Shown here one piece after another: positions 42,440-54,819 of a stretch of 64,000 nucleotides of DNA. The notes below the pieces were generated by a model. It saw only the letters and a list, made by a program, of their open reading frames with translations, made no database searches and was not told the origin of the DNA. Made by a program: the position numbers and the translations under genes. How positions within the stretch are numbered: position 1 is the stretch's first letter; the number at the start of each line of letters is the position of its first letter. This DNA is from Phytophthora quininea. Taxonomy: Eukaryota; Oomycota; Peronosporomycetes; Peronosporales; Peronosporaceae. The stretch is taken from NCBI GenBank assembly GCA_011947345.1, contig JAAVTG010000051.1:1-64000 (forward strand), read 5' to 3'.

Positions 42440-43620
42440 ACCCAGCAGCCAGCTGACGTCGTGCGCGAGCTCCGTGGGCTAGGCCGCCGCGGTGGAGGCG
42501 ATGAAGTTTGAGGTGGAGTGCGTGGCGCAGAAGACGCCGCCCATGGCGGAGACGCTGTCCATCATGGACACGAAGCGCAAGTACATCGTGAAGCGGCTGC
42601 AGGCGATCCCGCAGCTGGGCTTCGCGTACCCGATGTCGGCGTTCTACGTGTTCCTGGATCTGGCGTCGTACTTCGAAGGGAAGCAGGGCGCGACGGCGGA
42701 CAAGAGCGAGGTGGTGAAGGACGCGGACGACTACCGCGAGTACTTGCTGCGCCACTACCACGTGGCTCTGGTGCCGGGCTCGGCGTTCGGCATCAAGAAC
42801 GGCCTGCGCATCTCGTACGCGTGCTCGCAGGAGACGATCGTGCAGGCTTTGGACGCGCTGGTGTTCACGCCCGTGGCCGGTGGTGGGTCGTCGTCGATTG
42901 CGTCGACGCCTGGGCTGAGCAACGGTGCGGCCATCACGCGCGCTCCGTTCAACGCCGACGCGCCGATGGCGGAGAAGTACGCGCAGAACCCTTTGCTGGG
43001 CAAGATCGCGGCGTCCAAGACGGTGGTGATTGTCACAGTCCCATTAGAACGGTGGTGTTGACACGGACAAAAGTAGCATCAGAAACCACAAAGCGGGGGG
43101 TTAAAGCAAATACACTTCGTTATTTTCTCCAACAGTCACAAGATCTCGTTTGCATCTTGTCGTCGAGTCTTTTCCTGTTGCTCTCCAACTCGCTTCCTCA
43201 ACGCTAAAGTGACCGTAAAGGCCTTTGACACCGGATAAGTTCTATCTGGAGTGGAGTCGACCATATTTACAACAGTGTTCAACGGCATCGCGAAGCAGCT
43301 GGAGGCCGAGGGTAAGCAGGTGTGGTCGCTGTGTGTCGGCGAGCCCGACTTCGCTCCCGCGGAGCGCGTGCTGAACATGGGTGAGGGGAGGCGCTGAAGC
43401 AGGGCTAGGTCAAGTACACGGACGTGGAGGGCACGCTGGAGCTGCGCAAGCTGATCGTGCAGTACCTGGAGACGTGCAAGGGCATCAAGTACGACCAGAT
43501 GACGGAGATGTTGGTGTCGAACAGCTACCCGGGGATAGCACACGGAAGGCCACTGATCCTGCAGACCAAGCTGCCAGAGAACTATCTGGTTGCCCCTGGA
43601 AAAGGATGGAGGTGCTGATG
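42440..43620 (+). pseudogene. Broken tandem class I aminotransferase gene
   Basis: From ~42446 the sequence follows the C-terminal half of a PLP class I aminotransferase (QLTSCASSVG, then a TAG at 42480-42482 where Gln is usual, then IPQLGFAYPMSAFYVFLDLASYF and GLRISYACS). A linker follows (GGGSSSIASTP), then the start of a second aminotransferase domain (AASKTVVI). After ~230 bp of unrelated DNA (43036-43266) this second domain continues (VFNGIAKQLEAEGKQVWSLCVGEPDF, YTDVEGTLELRKLIVQYL) with frame breaks and stops near 43397 and 43408. So this is a fusion of two aspartate-aminotransferase-like domains that has lost its 5' half, taken an insert and decayed. Confidence 0.75.
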
Positions 43621-43876
43621 GTTTATGACCCTGAGCATGCTGGTCGCCCACACTCTGAGTAGCTGAACAAGATCGCTGCGACGCTGCGCAAGCCCACATG
43701 GTGTGGTGCACAGTGTGTTAGAATTAAGGTGGGCCCATCCAAGGGTGCCGACGGTAAACAGCTATCCGTCGCACGCAGGGCGATGCCGTAACATTCCACG
43801 CACGCCGCAGGACCAACTGCAAGAGGCGTAATGCTTAGTAAAACACGCCACACATGATGGACATATACAATCCATC

Positions 43877-45890
43877 GTGGAGGGTGTAGTGCTGCTTATG
43901 GAAGAGGAGATCGACAGCTATGGGGACGACGCCAAGTTCAATGAACAGGCGCACTGGGCCAGCCGTGACTTCGTTGGAGCCACTCCAGGAAGAAGACCAG
44001 AGCGTCTCGCGGGGTCAAGCAGGACTAGAACCAGTCGCCCATCACTCTCTTCTACGTTAAGGACACTGCTGCTGACTCTCGACTTAAAGCCGAGTCCGAG
44101 GGGATGGCCCAGGCCGTTTCAGTCTCTCAATTGGAGCTAATCTAGGGCTCCATGTTGGTAGCGGCGATCGAAAACAGGAAGGGCGAGAAGCGGGAAAACT
44201 CTCTCATTGTTTCGCTGGTGACACCGAAGAAGGCAGAGGAGGACTCAGTGGAGGAGGTCGCCCCTTGTCCAGTAATGAGCTCCAAGAGACACTAACAACA
44301 GGCAGTACTGCGTGTGGAGACCTTACAGCAGCAGAAGCTTCTGGATGCAGTTGCTGCTAGAAACAATGCTGCTTCTTTCTTGACTCCGCCACCCACGACG
44401 AAGAAGGCGAATGCCAACGTTAAGTCTAGCAGACACAAACGAAAACTCGAGATGAACAAGAAGACTTCGCCTAGCAACAAAGCGGCAACTAGTGGTAAGT
44501 CACCCAGCAGCAGGGCTACGCAGTCATCCTTCATAAGTGAACAAGACAAGAAGTAGCCACAGGAAATTGAAGCTGTCTCGTTCCGTGAGCAGCTGCGCCA
44601 GGCGCATGAAAAGAATAAATACTTCTTCGATGGGAAAAATGTTTAAGCGCGAACCATTAAGCGCAGCAGCAGTGATAATAGTTCGATTGAGATCTGTGAT
44701 GACGGAGGAGAGGAGAGTGGAGGAGCCAAGCAGAGTGGTGGTGGGAGCTGGAGTAAACAACTCTCGCTTTTCACTTCCTCCATCGTTGAAAACGTGGATA
44801 TTGAATATCCTGCTCTACCGAAGAAGAGTCTTCCAGTTGACACCGAGATTATCGATCCTGGTGCATTATCTGATAGCAGCGTGCTTAATGAACTGGCTCA
44901 AGACAGTGTCGAACGGACAAGTGATTAAGGAGTCTGTTCTGCGAGTTTCTGGGTGCTTCCGGAGCACCTTGTTTCCCTTGTCAGCCATGACAACGTGGTC
45001 GATATTACTATTGTGGACGATCGTGTTGACCGCCCAGTAACGGAGACGGAGACAATTACGGAAACGGAGGAGCAGCTCATCGAGGAGCTTGTAGACGTAC
45101 ACGGTATGCGTGAGAAGCATGTTCGTGAATTGTTTGCGGGACTTGAGCAAGCCAAAGCTAAGCGGCTGGATCGCGTACAGAATCTCTCGTTAATGGATCG
45201 CTATACGCTAGTGAATGTAAGTGGGCTTGGGGAAACCATGAGGTGACGTCGTCATGGCTGAGTGCATGGAAATTGGCGGTACTGATCGTGCTCGCCGGGA
45301 TTGATTCGAATCTGAGCTTTTCACTTTTGATGGCGGTGACCGTGATAATGAAGATAAGGTCGGGAACTGGTGCTGCTTATTTATACTGGGTGCGACGGCA
45401 AGCCGGCTGCTGTATACAAATACAACCCCGCCACGTGAATTTCGAGTGCAGTGCCGCTGTCGTGTCCAACTTGGCATGAACTCTGTTCCGACTTACAAGG
45501 CCTGCGAACAAAAGATAAACTTGAGGGGTGAGAAGCGGCGAGTTGTTGATATGCTTTTGTCGACACTTCCGATCCGATCCCCCGAAAAATATACAATAGA
45601 GGCATGATGTCTTATCGAGAGCATTGGTGACAATGTCGATGTTATTGGTGTTGCTGTTCAGTGGGATTTTCGTGGTGAGCCGGGAGAATCTGGTGGAATG
45701 TGGTCATTTCATGACAGCACTTTCTCGCTTTTGCCGAAAGCGTGTTGGCACGTTCGTATCTTCACTGGCAGCACACGCTGCACTGTGGTTGAAGTACCTC
45801 GTCGAGGTAGTGTCGAGTCATCATTCTTCTGGACAACACCGCCATGGATCATTCCGGATTTTGCTCTCCCAAGGCAGCATGGAAGCTGAA
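43877..45890 (+). pseudogene. Unrecognised decayed coding region
   Basis: Several plus-strand segments read like protein but are separated by stops. 43877-44140 has acidic helices. 44314-44556 is Lys/Ser-rich. 44953-45246 is helical (EEQLIEELVDVHGMREKHV). About 45290-45890 is a compact domain (VGNWCCLFILGATASRLLY, ending VAVQWDFRGEPGESGG) crossed by TGA codons near 45299 and 45605. I recognise none of these. They may be parts of one large dead gene; a GTAAGT near 45217 could be an old splice donor. The second hAT follows directly. Confidence 0.4.
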
Positions 45891-48011
45891 GTCACTGAAG
45901 CTATCGCAGCATCAAGGGCGGTAACTGGTACCAAGCGCCCTCGCAAAAATGAATCAGACGTTTACAAGTTTATCGACAGATTTTCTGGTGGTGCAACATG
46001 CCGGTTGTGCGAAGGCCAAGGTATTGCCCAGACCTGGAATAGTACATCGACAGGAAACTTTCGTTTGCATCTTCAGAGCCACCACCCAGATGAATACAGC
46101 AGATCTGATGACGATGAATCAAACAGCCCAACACGTTGGGTTAAATCTCGACTCGAAGAACCAAGCCGGATGACTGCAGTAGATGCTCGTGTGTGTGATG
46201 AAAAGCTGGTTACTTGGATTGTGGCAAATGCGTACCCTTTCGCCGTCGTTGATCAGCCCGAGTTTCAAGATTTTGTCATGCTCTGTGCTCGAGTTATAAG
46301 GTTCCATGCCAACAAACTGTGCGCAAGCGCGTACTGGAGCAGTGGCAAGCCGAGAAAGCTAAGATGCGCTCCGAACTTCTTCAAGAACTTCAAGGCCGTC
46401 GAGCAAGCATTACAACAGACATGTGGACTTCTCCCGCTCGGCGTGGGTACATGGTGGTGACGATGCATTTCATCGACAGTAAATGGAAGCTGCGATCTGT
46501 GATCATCGCCTTTATGAGGGTCATGTACCCCCACACCGGAACTCGCCTTGCGGATCACCTCATTCGAGCTGTCAAAAACGTCGACCCATCTTTGTTGAGC
46601 TCGGTCTGGACGATTACAGCTGATAATGCAAGCAATAATGGCACTTTAGTTACGCGGCTCAATGCGCGACTACAGCGTGAACTTGATCGACACGCGAGAA
46701 GAACAGCAGGGGATGTGTCATTGCTTGATGGAGTGGAAAGCGACCCTACAGTTGCTCACGAGGTTGTTCAGCTGAGGTGCACAGCTCATGTGCTGCAGTT
46801 GGCGGTGAAGGAGGGGTTGGCAAAGTGCCCTTTTGTCGACACTTCGATTGGTCACTTTCGGGACATTGTGAAAAAACTGACAGAGTCGACGAAAATCGCT
46901 GAAGCTCTCGAACGGGTAGGCCGAGATCTCAATGAAAGGATCATTACCCCGAAGTTGGACGTCGTCACGCGCTGGAATAGTACATGGATAATGATGGACA
47001 GCATTATCACCTTGCGGCGCTCGATAGTTGAACTCCTGCGTCATATTCGTGACCGTCACGATGGATCCACTGACTTCAACATTCACCCGGGCGACGAACG
47101 CGCTCGGGAGATTGATAATGATGAGTGGAAAGCTGTAAAATCATTTTACGATTTCCTAACACCTATGAAAGAGGCTACGGAAATGCTTTCTGCATCGCAG
47201 TATCCGACTTTCGGGATACTACTTCTCGTGTAATACCTAGTCTCCTTCCATGCAATGGAGGTAATCGCTCATCCACCCGACGCTGACTCGGGCATCTTCG
47301 CGCGTTGTGTGAAAGCGAAGCTCGACGAATACAAAGCTTACCTATACACAAAGGAAGGACGTATAGCGGCTGTACTGGATCCTCGTGTTAAAGAAAACTT
47401 AGCTATGATCATCGATAATATCGATGATGTGAAACGTGAAATTGAGGACGAGTTCAACAAGCATTATCGCGATAGCTTCCTACTTCAGATGCAGTCACGA
47501 ACAGGACCCCGTCAGCAAAAAGAAGAAGGGGAGAGCATTGCGGGGTCTGATGGCAAGGAGTAAAGCTAGTTTGGCTGGCGGCGCTGGTGTGGCTGAAATG
47601 GCAGCGACCGACTCCGAGTCGGTCGACTCCAATAGCGTGAACGCCGTCCAATACAACGTAGACGACACATCTACACCATCGCAAAGCGATGGCAGCGAAT
47701 GTGACAATTACAACGAGGTTACCCCGTTTTCGCAAGAGCTTGAGAGATGGCTTCGCGACGAAGGGGTGAGCGAGATGCAAGGAAGCAGCGAAGTGTGCGA
47801 GTGGTTTCGAGATAAAGGAGATGCCTATCCACAACTCAAGTTGATGGCTCGCGATTTCCTGGCTATCACCGCCACGTCAGTCCCGAGTGAAATCGCGTTT
47901 TCTGCAGCAGGTGCTGCTCTAAGTGCTCGTCGCGCTCGTCTTGGTGACGATACCGTGGCTGCTATCTGTGAGTTGAAATCATTTCTGAAGTTCAATCACC
48001 CCGGTGCGTGA
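45880..48011 (+). pseudogene. Second hAT transposase, with BED finger, several frameshifts
   Basis: A start at about 45880 leads to a BED-type zinc finger (CRLCEGQG ... HLQSHHPDEY). After a frame change near 46320 the catalytic domain follows: TTDMWTSPARRGY with first Asp, ITADNASNNG with second Asp, LRCTAHVLQLAV, TRWNSTW. A stop lies at 47231, then 47255-47563 and 47436-48011 give the C-terminal dimerisation domain (FLAITATSVPSEIAFSAAG, with the SE pair, then LSARRARL). Terminal repeats and a target duplication were looked for near 45480-45620 and 48010-48170 without success. It is a different hAT lineage from the one at 10.6 kb. Confidence 0.75.
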
Positions 48012-48230
48012 TCGTCGTCGGCGTTTTATCTGCACACCTGCGTGTTTCGTTGCAGCGTGTTTTCCTAGTTGTTTTGGCGCTACATCACTAAAAATGCTTT
48101 TTCTTTAATGCCAATCTCTTGTACGTGCCCACGAAAACGTAGCTCGCGGCAAATAAGAGTTGAAGGAAATCGTCTACACGGTCGCCAAGACAGAATTGAC
48201 ACTGACACTGTTGGGTAGTTATCCGACAAT

Positions 48231-48670
48231 ATGTTCAAGTCCAAGTACGGCCGTTTGGACGCCAAGATCTCGTACATCGGCTGTCGAGCAGAGTTGGCGC
48301 TCTGCAACCGGGCCTTCTCTGCGTCGGAATACCGCAACCCGCAGATGCTCGTCGTCGTCTGTACTCTGTTAAACTCCACCTGAACAATCTCGCAGTGATT
48401 AAAGGCGCCGCATTTGTCGACGAGCAGATCCTCCAAGTAGTTGCGACAAGCAAGCGCAAGTTCTGCGCCATTGAAGACGACACGCCCATCGGAAATCGTG
48501 GTCGTTTCATGGCAGCTCAGAGTTCCATTCCACTGTTCTTTGACGGCAACAGCGACCTCCTGCAGCACGTCTGCTCCTTCATGAGCGCACCAGATGTGCT
48601 CGGCAGCCCCGCCACTTGCTATCAAGCCGTCACTCCACCCGAATTTCGTCAACTTCAAGGATGTGTTTAG
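48231..48670 (+). pseudogene. Possible F-box-like gene fragment
   Basis: Two plus-strand frames: 48231-48383 (MFKSKYGRLDAKISYIGCRA) and 48395-48670, whose end has an F-box-like helix pair (NSDLLQHVCSFMSAPDVLGS). The minus strand is also open here (48658-48080), so coding direction is uncertain. Short conserved-looking pieces in different frames suggest a decayed host gene. Confidence 0.35.
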
Positions 48671-48949
48671 GGTCAGAAAAGATTGTTTTTATTCAGAAAA
48701 AGCTACATTTCAGTTATGGGGATGTATTGCGTTCACAGTAGCTACATTGTATTCAAGTGTGTCAAGCCTCCAACTGCCTGACAGTTCAGTTTTCGTACGG
48801 ACAGTCTTATATATATTATATAAAGTTAGTAATTGACCGACTGTGTCTGAATTTAGGTCTGACAGTAAAGTTCAGAGAGAGAAAATGATGTTTTTCCTCT
48901 TTTTTACGGCATCCACTACACTCATTTTCGAACATACCTCGTGTCGCGA

Positions 48950-49195
48950 AACGCAGCCGCCCTACCATCGACGTCGATGACGACGACACCACCCACCTCA
49001 ACGCCCTCGCCCACCGCCTGGAGAGCCGCGAGAAGGCTCGCGAGCGTCTGATCCGGCTCCTCAACCGCGTCGACGAAGAGATCGGGGCTCTGGAGGATGC
49101 TATCCAGAGCCTCCGCCACCAGCGGCACCCGCCGCAGAGGAACGTCCAGCCACCCCAGAGTGGAAGAAATCCGACAGCGAGTAATGTCAAGTAGC
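48950..49195 (+). pseudogene. Coiled-coil coding fragment, unknown
   Basis: A plus-strand frame without a clear start reads as an acidic start (PTIDVDDDDTTHLNALAHRL), a long charged helix (REKARERLIRLLNRVDEEI) and a Pro/Arg/Gln-rich end, stopping after SNVK near 49193. The codon pattern is protein-like and GC-rich compared with its flanks, so it may be an exon fragment carried by a mobile element. Confidence 0.4.
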
Positions 49196-49522
49196 CTAAT
49201 AACATGGTCACGACAGAGTACAACATTTTTCTGAATTTTGGTCAATTACATTCTGTGCATATATTTTATCGAAAAACGCTTTTCCTACCCGGCTACCTCC
49301 ACAACTCTGGCACGGGTTGCTGCGGCTTTGTTTCTCTTCATTCCTCGTTTTACCTCGCACACCTCAAGTGCATCAAGAACACCGCCTCTATCCCAGCACC
49401 CCTCGTCATTGGATCACCCCTTGAAGCGCTCTCAGTCCCCCGCAAGCTTCTAGCCACATCCTCAAGCGCTGGACACGACCTGGACGACAGCTAGTGCGCT
49501 GAGCGCGTCAGGGTCTCGCGAC

Positions 49523-51968
49523 GTGGTAAGCCTGATAGGGGATTCAAGCGAAAGTGAAAACTTCTCTGAGTCGTTACACGACGCCGATCTGCAGTACGCC
49601 GACGACTCCCCAGCGACGATGCAGTTCAATCAAGCTCCCCGGTTCAAGATCGCAACGACCTGGTCAGTTCGTCAAGCGATAGCTCCCCACTTTCTATCCA
49701 TCGGATGATAGTGATGCCTGGAATGTGCAGGATGGGAGTAGCAGCGACGAATACCACTACAAAAGCGAGGGTCAGCCAGCTACCGGCAGCGACAACGATG
49801 GACCAGATACCGCTCGACTTCGGGTCAGCGACGGCAATGTAGCGGTGGTTCGACACCCTATCACCTTCAACACGAAAGAGCAAGGACGAGCAACTTTGGA
49901 CGGCCTTGAGAATGCCCGCTTTACTGTTGCAAGCAATAACACCAGAGGTTCAAGATTGAGGTGTACCTCACACATGGCGTGTACGGCCGAGGCGCGCATT
50001 ACCAAGGACAATAACGGCAAGTTTTTCTGACGAAAAGTGGAGCACACGCAAATTGCTGCACCTCCTGAAGCTCAAAGGCGTGGCATTCACAAACCTTTTT
50101 GGCGGATATCGACAATCTGCTGCTCGGTGGCCAAGGCCCGCAAAGGTGTTTGAACACACTGCGTATGCGGTACAGCGGGTCAGAAGAACTATTGGCGTTG
50201 TTACCAAGTGTGGGTCAGCTTAAGAGTCGCGCTCAGAAGCTACGTAAGCATGGTGATTTCTCGATCACGATGTTCGCGGACGTTATGTAATGGGCAGCTC
50301 CACGAATGTGTGCGACGTCGCTAAAATTTTTCGAGTACATGCGATACAGCCCTGGTCACGATTCAGCGCGTATTACTCGACAACCTTTCAGCTATCAGAA
50401 CGAACTATCGGTATTGGATTGTTTCACGGACGAACTGGACAATGGCGACTAATCAATTGGAATAAACTTCACGTCGAGGAGGTTATTTTGAACTGTTTCC
50501 GAGACTATTATCGGCCAGTACCACAGTATTTTGGGCGTGACGAACGGAACGTACAAACTTCACTGCGGAGGTTGGACTCTTGTGTCATTCGGGACTTTCG
50601 GCCTCCGGTATACATCAACTCTGAAGTTTCAGCAGAAGTTTTATCCGATGACGTTCATGTTTGTTCGCTCGGAGACTTCCCACACATACGCGAAGCTATC
50701 ACCAGTCACGAAGCAACGATGCGAAGAGTTTTTGGAGGAAGCCTCGACCTAAAATGTGGGTCATTGGATCACTCAACTGCAATCGCTAACGCTTTCCGTG
50801 AGGTGTGGCCTGATATCAAGTACCTGGGTGAGACGGAGTATGCCCAATGGCTACTCGATGAATACCTTTCCGATGACTGGGAACTGTGGTACTATACGGC
50901 AAGTGGTATGCCTGGTGTCGTCCCAAACCAGAACCCAGTTGAGTCGCACCATCATGTTCTGAAGACGACTGCGATAACACACCTTCGAGCTTCAACTGGA
51001 CATGTCCTAGCGTCGTCGTTGCCAAAAGTACTAGTCCAATGCGTCATGGACATCGGCTCTGATCCAATAAGGCATTACGCAGCTGGACCTGTGGACTCGG
51101 AAACATTGCTGGCGGCTGTGTGTCTGTGCGGTGATGATAACCACTATCCCACCCATCGCAGGAAGTCTCGAACTGCTATCGCCAACAACCAGCGATATTA
51201 CTTCAACACGGACTATTCCGTTGTTCGGGACGACAACTTGAACGGGTTGAAGGTTAACGCCAACCGAACAAAGTGTATCAGCGCTCAATTGACGGCTCTC
51301 TCAAGTCACACGAGAAGGTTGAAAACGTCCAGCTGCGCTACCTCTCTCTCCATGTTGTGACCAAACTTGAACGCATTTCGTTCGACCACGACTGGAACTC
51401 ACCGACATGGAGTCTTGACGAGATCGAAACGATCAGACATAAATTCAAGTGTGACTGCAAACCGTTCTATCAAACAGGATGGATTTGTGCTCACATACTC
51501 GCCTGTCTTCACCTTGTGGATAAACTCAATTTGGAAGTTATGCTGCGGAGTTTACCAGCTAGGAGGCCACCAGGACGTCCACGCAAGAAAACCAGGTGCC
51601 TCGACCGCGACCGCCCGCGCCGATCCCAATACTCTGTGGATGCTCTTGTGTCACGTCTTGTGGAGAAACCCGCCAGTGTGATAAACTGGAGCATACTTCG
51701 CGCGTGGACCCAAACAGACGCAGATGGAGTGGTTACTGAGCGCAATTACGTTGGCAAGATCAAAGCCCCCTTCACGAGAGGGGTAAACGGTTTTGGGAAG
51801 TTACTTCCGAAGAGCAAGAAGGCACGACCACGCTTGAAGTTGAGGAACTTGCTAGGTCAATCAACTATTCCTACCGAATGGGCCACAACATTGTCCCAAG
51901 CTAGGAGTGTTAATCCCTTGGTGATTTGTGTACCTGCATATGATCAAGCGAAACCAAAGAGACAATGA
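49523..51968 (+). pseudogene. MULE-type transposase with SWIM zinc finger
   Basis: Pieces in order are an acidic N-terminal part (49523-49708), a DNA-binding-like Cys/Lys segment (49725-50030) and the transposase body (50290-51360). The body has LDHSTAIANAFREVWPDIKYL of the catalytic core and the NPVESHHHVLKTT helix. Next is a SWIM finger at about 51445-51510 (CDCKPFYQTGWICAH, the C-x-C-xn-C-x-H pattern) in the frame ending 51968. The tail is basic (RRPPGRPRKKTR). At least two frame changes disable it. No terminal repeats were identified. Confidence 0.7.
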
Positions 51969-53817
51969 CCAAGAATTCATCAAGTGCTGCAATGAAAAAT
52001 CAAAACAAAAAGAGGAGAAACAAAAAACCATTGTGCGCAGCAGACTAGGAAGAAGGAAAGCTTACATTTCAAAACCAAAACAAAAATACACATCGTTTCT
52101 CCTCACATCGTTTATATTAATAATTGGTTGTTGCATGTAATAAATCCACCTGCATGACATATAGTTATAAAAACATAGAAAGCATCCAAAATGGACCAAA
52201 ATAAAATGTAGCCGATTAAAACATAAAAAAATCCGCCCCGTTTAGGGTGGTAATGCTGAAATTGCACCGTGCGTCTTTCTTCAAGCACTTCACCAATTTA
52301 CAGGGGAATTGCTAGGGAGCCCCCAAAGCGGAGCGTCCGAGTAGAGAAAGCACTACCACACGGTGGCAATTTGATAGGCGATGCCGACTTCAACAAAAAG
52401 ATCCTTATCTGGAAAATGACAACTTGTGTATAAAATGTCAGTAAGTGTAGGAAAATGAGAAATGTCTACGTGTGTGATAGGAATCCCACAGATGATCAGA
52501 AAAGTTAGGTTATCGATTTATTTGTGAGCGCCGGCAAACCGATCATTCTATGGTCCCTGCAAGTATTTCCAGAGACGATTGTACATGGTCCCGCAGATGA
52601 GCTCTTCAGGTCGTTTAGGGCTGACATCGTACAGTTGAGATAACATTGTTTTTGAGACGATGTAAAATACTTTATTTGCTGCAGTAAGTTGAATCGAAGA
52701 CATTTTGTGGATTCCTTTCTGCCAATGATTCAGCTTCATTAAACGAGGTGGGCAGCACAGTGCATCACCTTGCTGCGGCGAGAGGTGCCCATATTGTGCG
52801 TTCGTTTGATATCGTGGTGCTTGCTAATCAGTTTATACGGCCGTATTCCCGAGTCATTTTTCCAAAACGTCGCAAACTCAACGTTTGATTCACTCTCGTG
52901 CGAGCTGAAACATCCCAATATTTTGGTACAGCGTGAGCGAGTAGCCTTTACGTCTGCTTTAAGGTAGTTAATCTCGATATTTGAGATGGATTAACTCCTC
53001 GCGAAGTACTTTAACTTCTATATCAAAAGCGATGTAGGCCAGTATGCCAGTTGCCTTCATACCACAGACAGGCCTTCCAATCACGCTGACGTCTACTATT
53101 GGTGGTGGAAAGTGTGGATGTAGCATACCAAAGTGCTCCGAGTTGAACGGTAGACCAGAAATTATTCAGGCTCACAAATGACCTGAATTGAATGGACAAC
53201 AAAATAAATGAACACCAATAGCAAGTGTCGGGCAGTGAGGAGGATTTTATGGATTAACGTACACGTGTTTGGCAAACTTCTCTGACCAGCTCCTCATTAA
53301 CAAGAGATCGTCAGAACTGGGTTGCTAATGTGGCCGAAAAACGTAAGAACAGCGTCCTTTGGAAGAGGAACATGCAGTTCATCTGTGCTTTCGTCAATAG
53401 TGTCTGAAAGGTGCACGGCAAACCACGCCTTCATTGCCTTCACTTTGGACTAGCACGTTTGATCGCTGTAACTGGAGCGCTAGGCTTCGTTGTTTCTCGG
53501 TATCTTGTCTGTTAGCTGCGCAAGGTCACTGGTGATTCGTGATATAGGTGACTGTCATGAATGCATGATATGCATCCCCATTTGTTTTTCTATTTGATAA
53601 TGATAGTGCTGGACGCTGCTGCAACCTGGTGTGTGCAGCCTGGTTCATGGCGTTCATGATAAATATGTAAAAGAAAAAGTCTCTGATACACAATCGGCTC
53701 CTCCTCAGTTTAAATTTGAATTGTATGTAGGTACACCACTTTGAAAAACCAGGGTTCGATTTATATCATGTTTGCTGCCAGTTATTTTTGACTCTGACGC
53801 CACTATTCCAAAAATAG
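51969..53817. other. AT-rich non-coding stretch
   Basis: About 1.8 kb, clearly richer in A/T than the gene block, with no convincing frame. An inverted pair, AGTTAATC (from 52967) and GATTAACT (ending 52997), may form a small hairpin. Probably MULE 3' flank and old repeat debris. Confidence 0.5.
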
Positions 53818-54570
53818 ATGCCTTTAGACAAGATGCGGAAGCAAAATCCAGCTTTTCTTTTACGGAGCCGTGATTTATTCATTCATAATCTCTTCATTTA
53901 CGATGTCAAGCGGTTCCCGTCAGTTCGATTTAGAGCCGCCCCGGAACTCATGTACAGCTCGGAACAGGAGGCTGAAGATGCCATTCACGAGTGGACACTT
54001 GCCTATCGCTATAATGTCCCGCAAATGAAGGCAACTTCTAATAGTACCGGTTAAGTTAGATACAGGCTCTTTGGGTGTGACCAGACTGGCAAGCCGAAAA
54101 ATACAAGAAAAATGACGACTCGGATCGAAAGCGTCCAATGCGTCGGAGACCGTATTCCCAGATTCCGGCAAGATACTTTGCCATTGGCGTATTAGGCGCA
54201 ATGTTCTCGCTCAGGCAAAAAAAAGCTTTCGACATTACCGTCGCAGTGCTTAAGAATAAAGCAAGCTGGACGTGGACATTTAGTTCGACGAAACAGTTGC
54301 AGCCTTGACTGACAAGAATTCAACAAGCGAAGCGCGGCACTGGGCCGGTTGAGCCCGCTTATGGGGTGATTACTTAGACAGACATTGGTGGCCGCACAAG
54401 ATGAAGATCGTGAAGTTCTGGACGGACAACTACAAAAATTACGGCTGCAGAGACACATCGCTAGTTGAAGGCACGCGTGCAACCGTAAAAAGTGGCTCGT
54501 TAACTCTCGAGATGATCTGCTCAAGGTCTTTCAAAGCCTTGTCTCGTGGTGGCTAATCCAAGTAGGGAAT
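53818..54570 (+). pseudogene. MULE/FAR1-type transposase remnant
   Basis: ATG 53818 leads to a FAR1-type DNA-binding start (YSSEQEAEDAIHEWTLAYRY). A new frame at 54060 continues the pattern (CDQTGKPKNTRKNDDSDRKR), as in FAR1/MULE proteins. A later piece near 54405-54480 (WTDNYKNYGCRDTSLVEGT) is the post-catalytic MULE motif. Most of the catalytic core between them is deleted. Confidence 0.6.
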
Positions 54571-54819
54571 AATAGTTTCGCTGCTGCGAATGATGCTTGT
54601 AGCATCCCAACGGCACTCCGCGGAGAGGACATGTACTCTGACATCGCCAAGTCATCAGTGATTGGGCAATTCAGCAGACGGACAAGAAATGGAAGAAGAC
54701 CCACAAAATAGCTGTTCACGGTCTCGAAAGAAGTGTTTGCGACGGAGTTTTCCGACGGGTACATTCAATTTAATCTGAATAGCCGCTGTATGCGTCGTTT
54801 GTTCTCCTCCAGAGCCCTC

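Noticed and set aside
45480..48170. Complete second hAT element with defined ends
   Set aside because: No inverted ends or 8-bp duplication could be found around the transposase; only the gene remnant is claimed.
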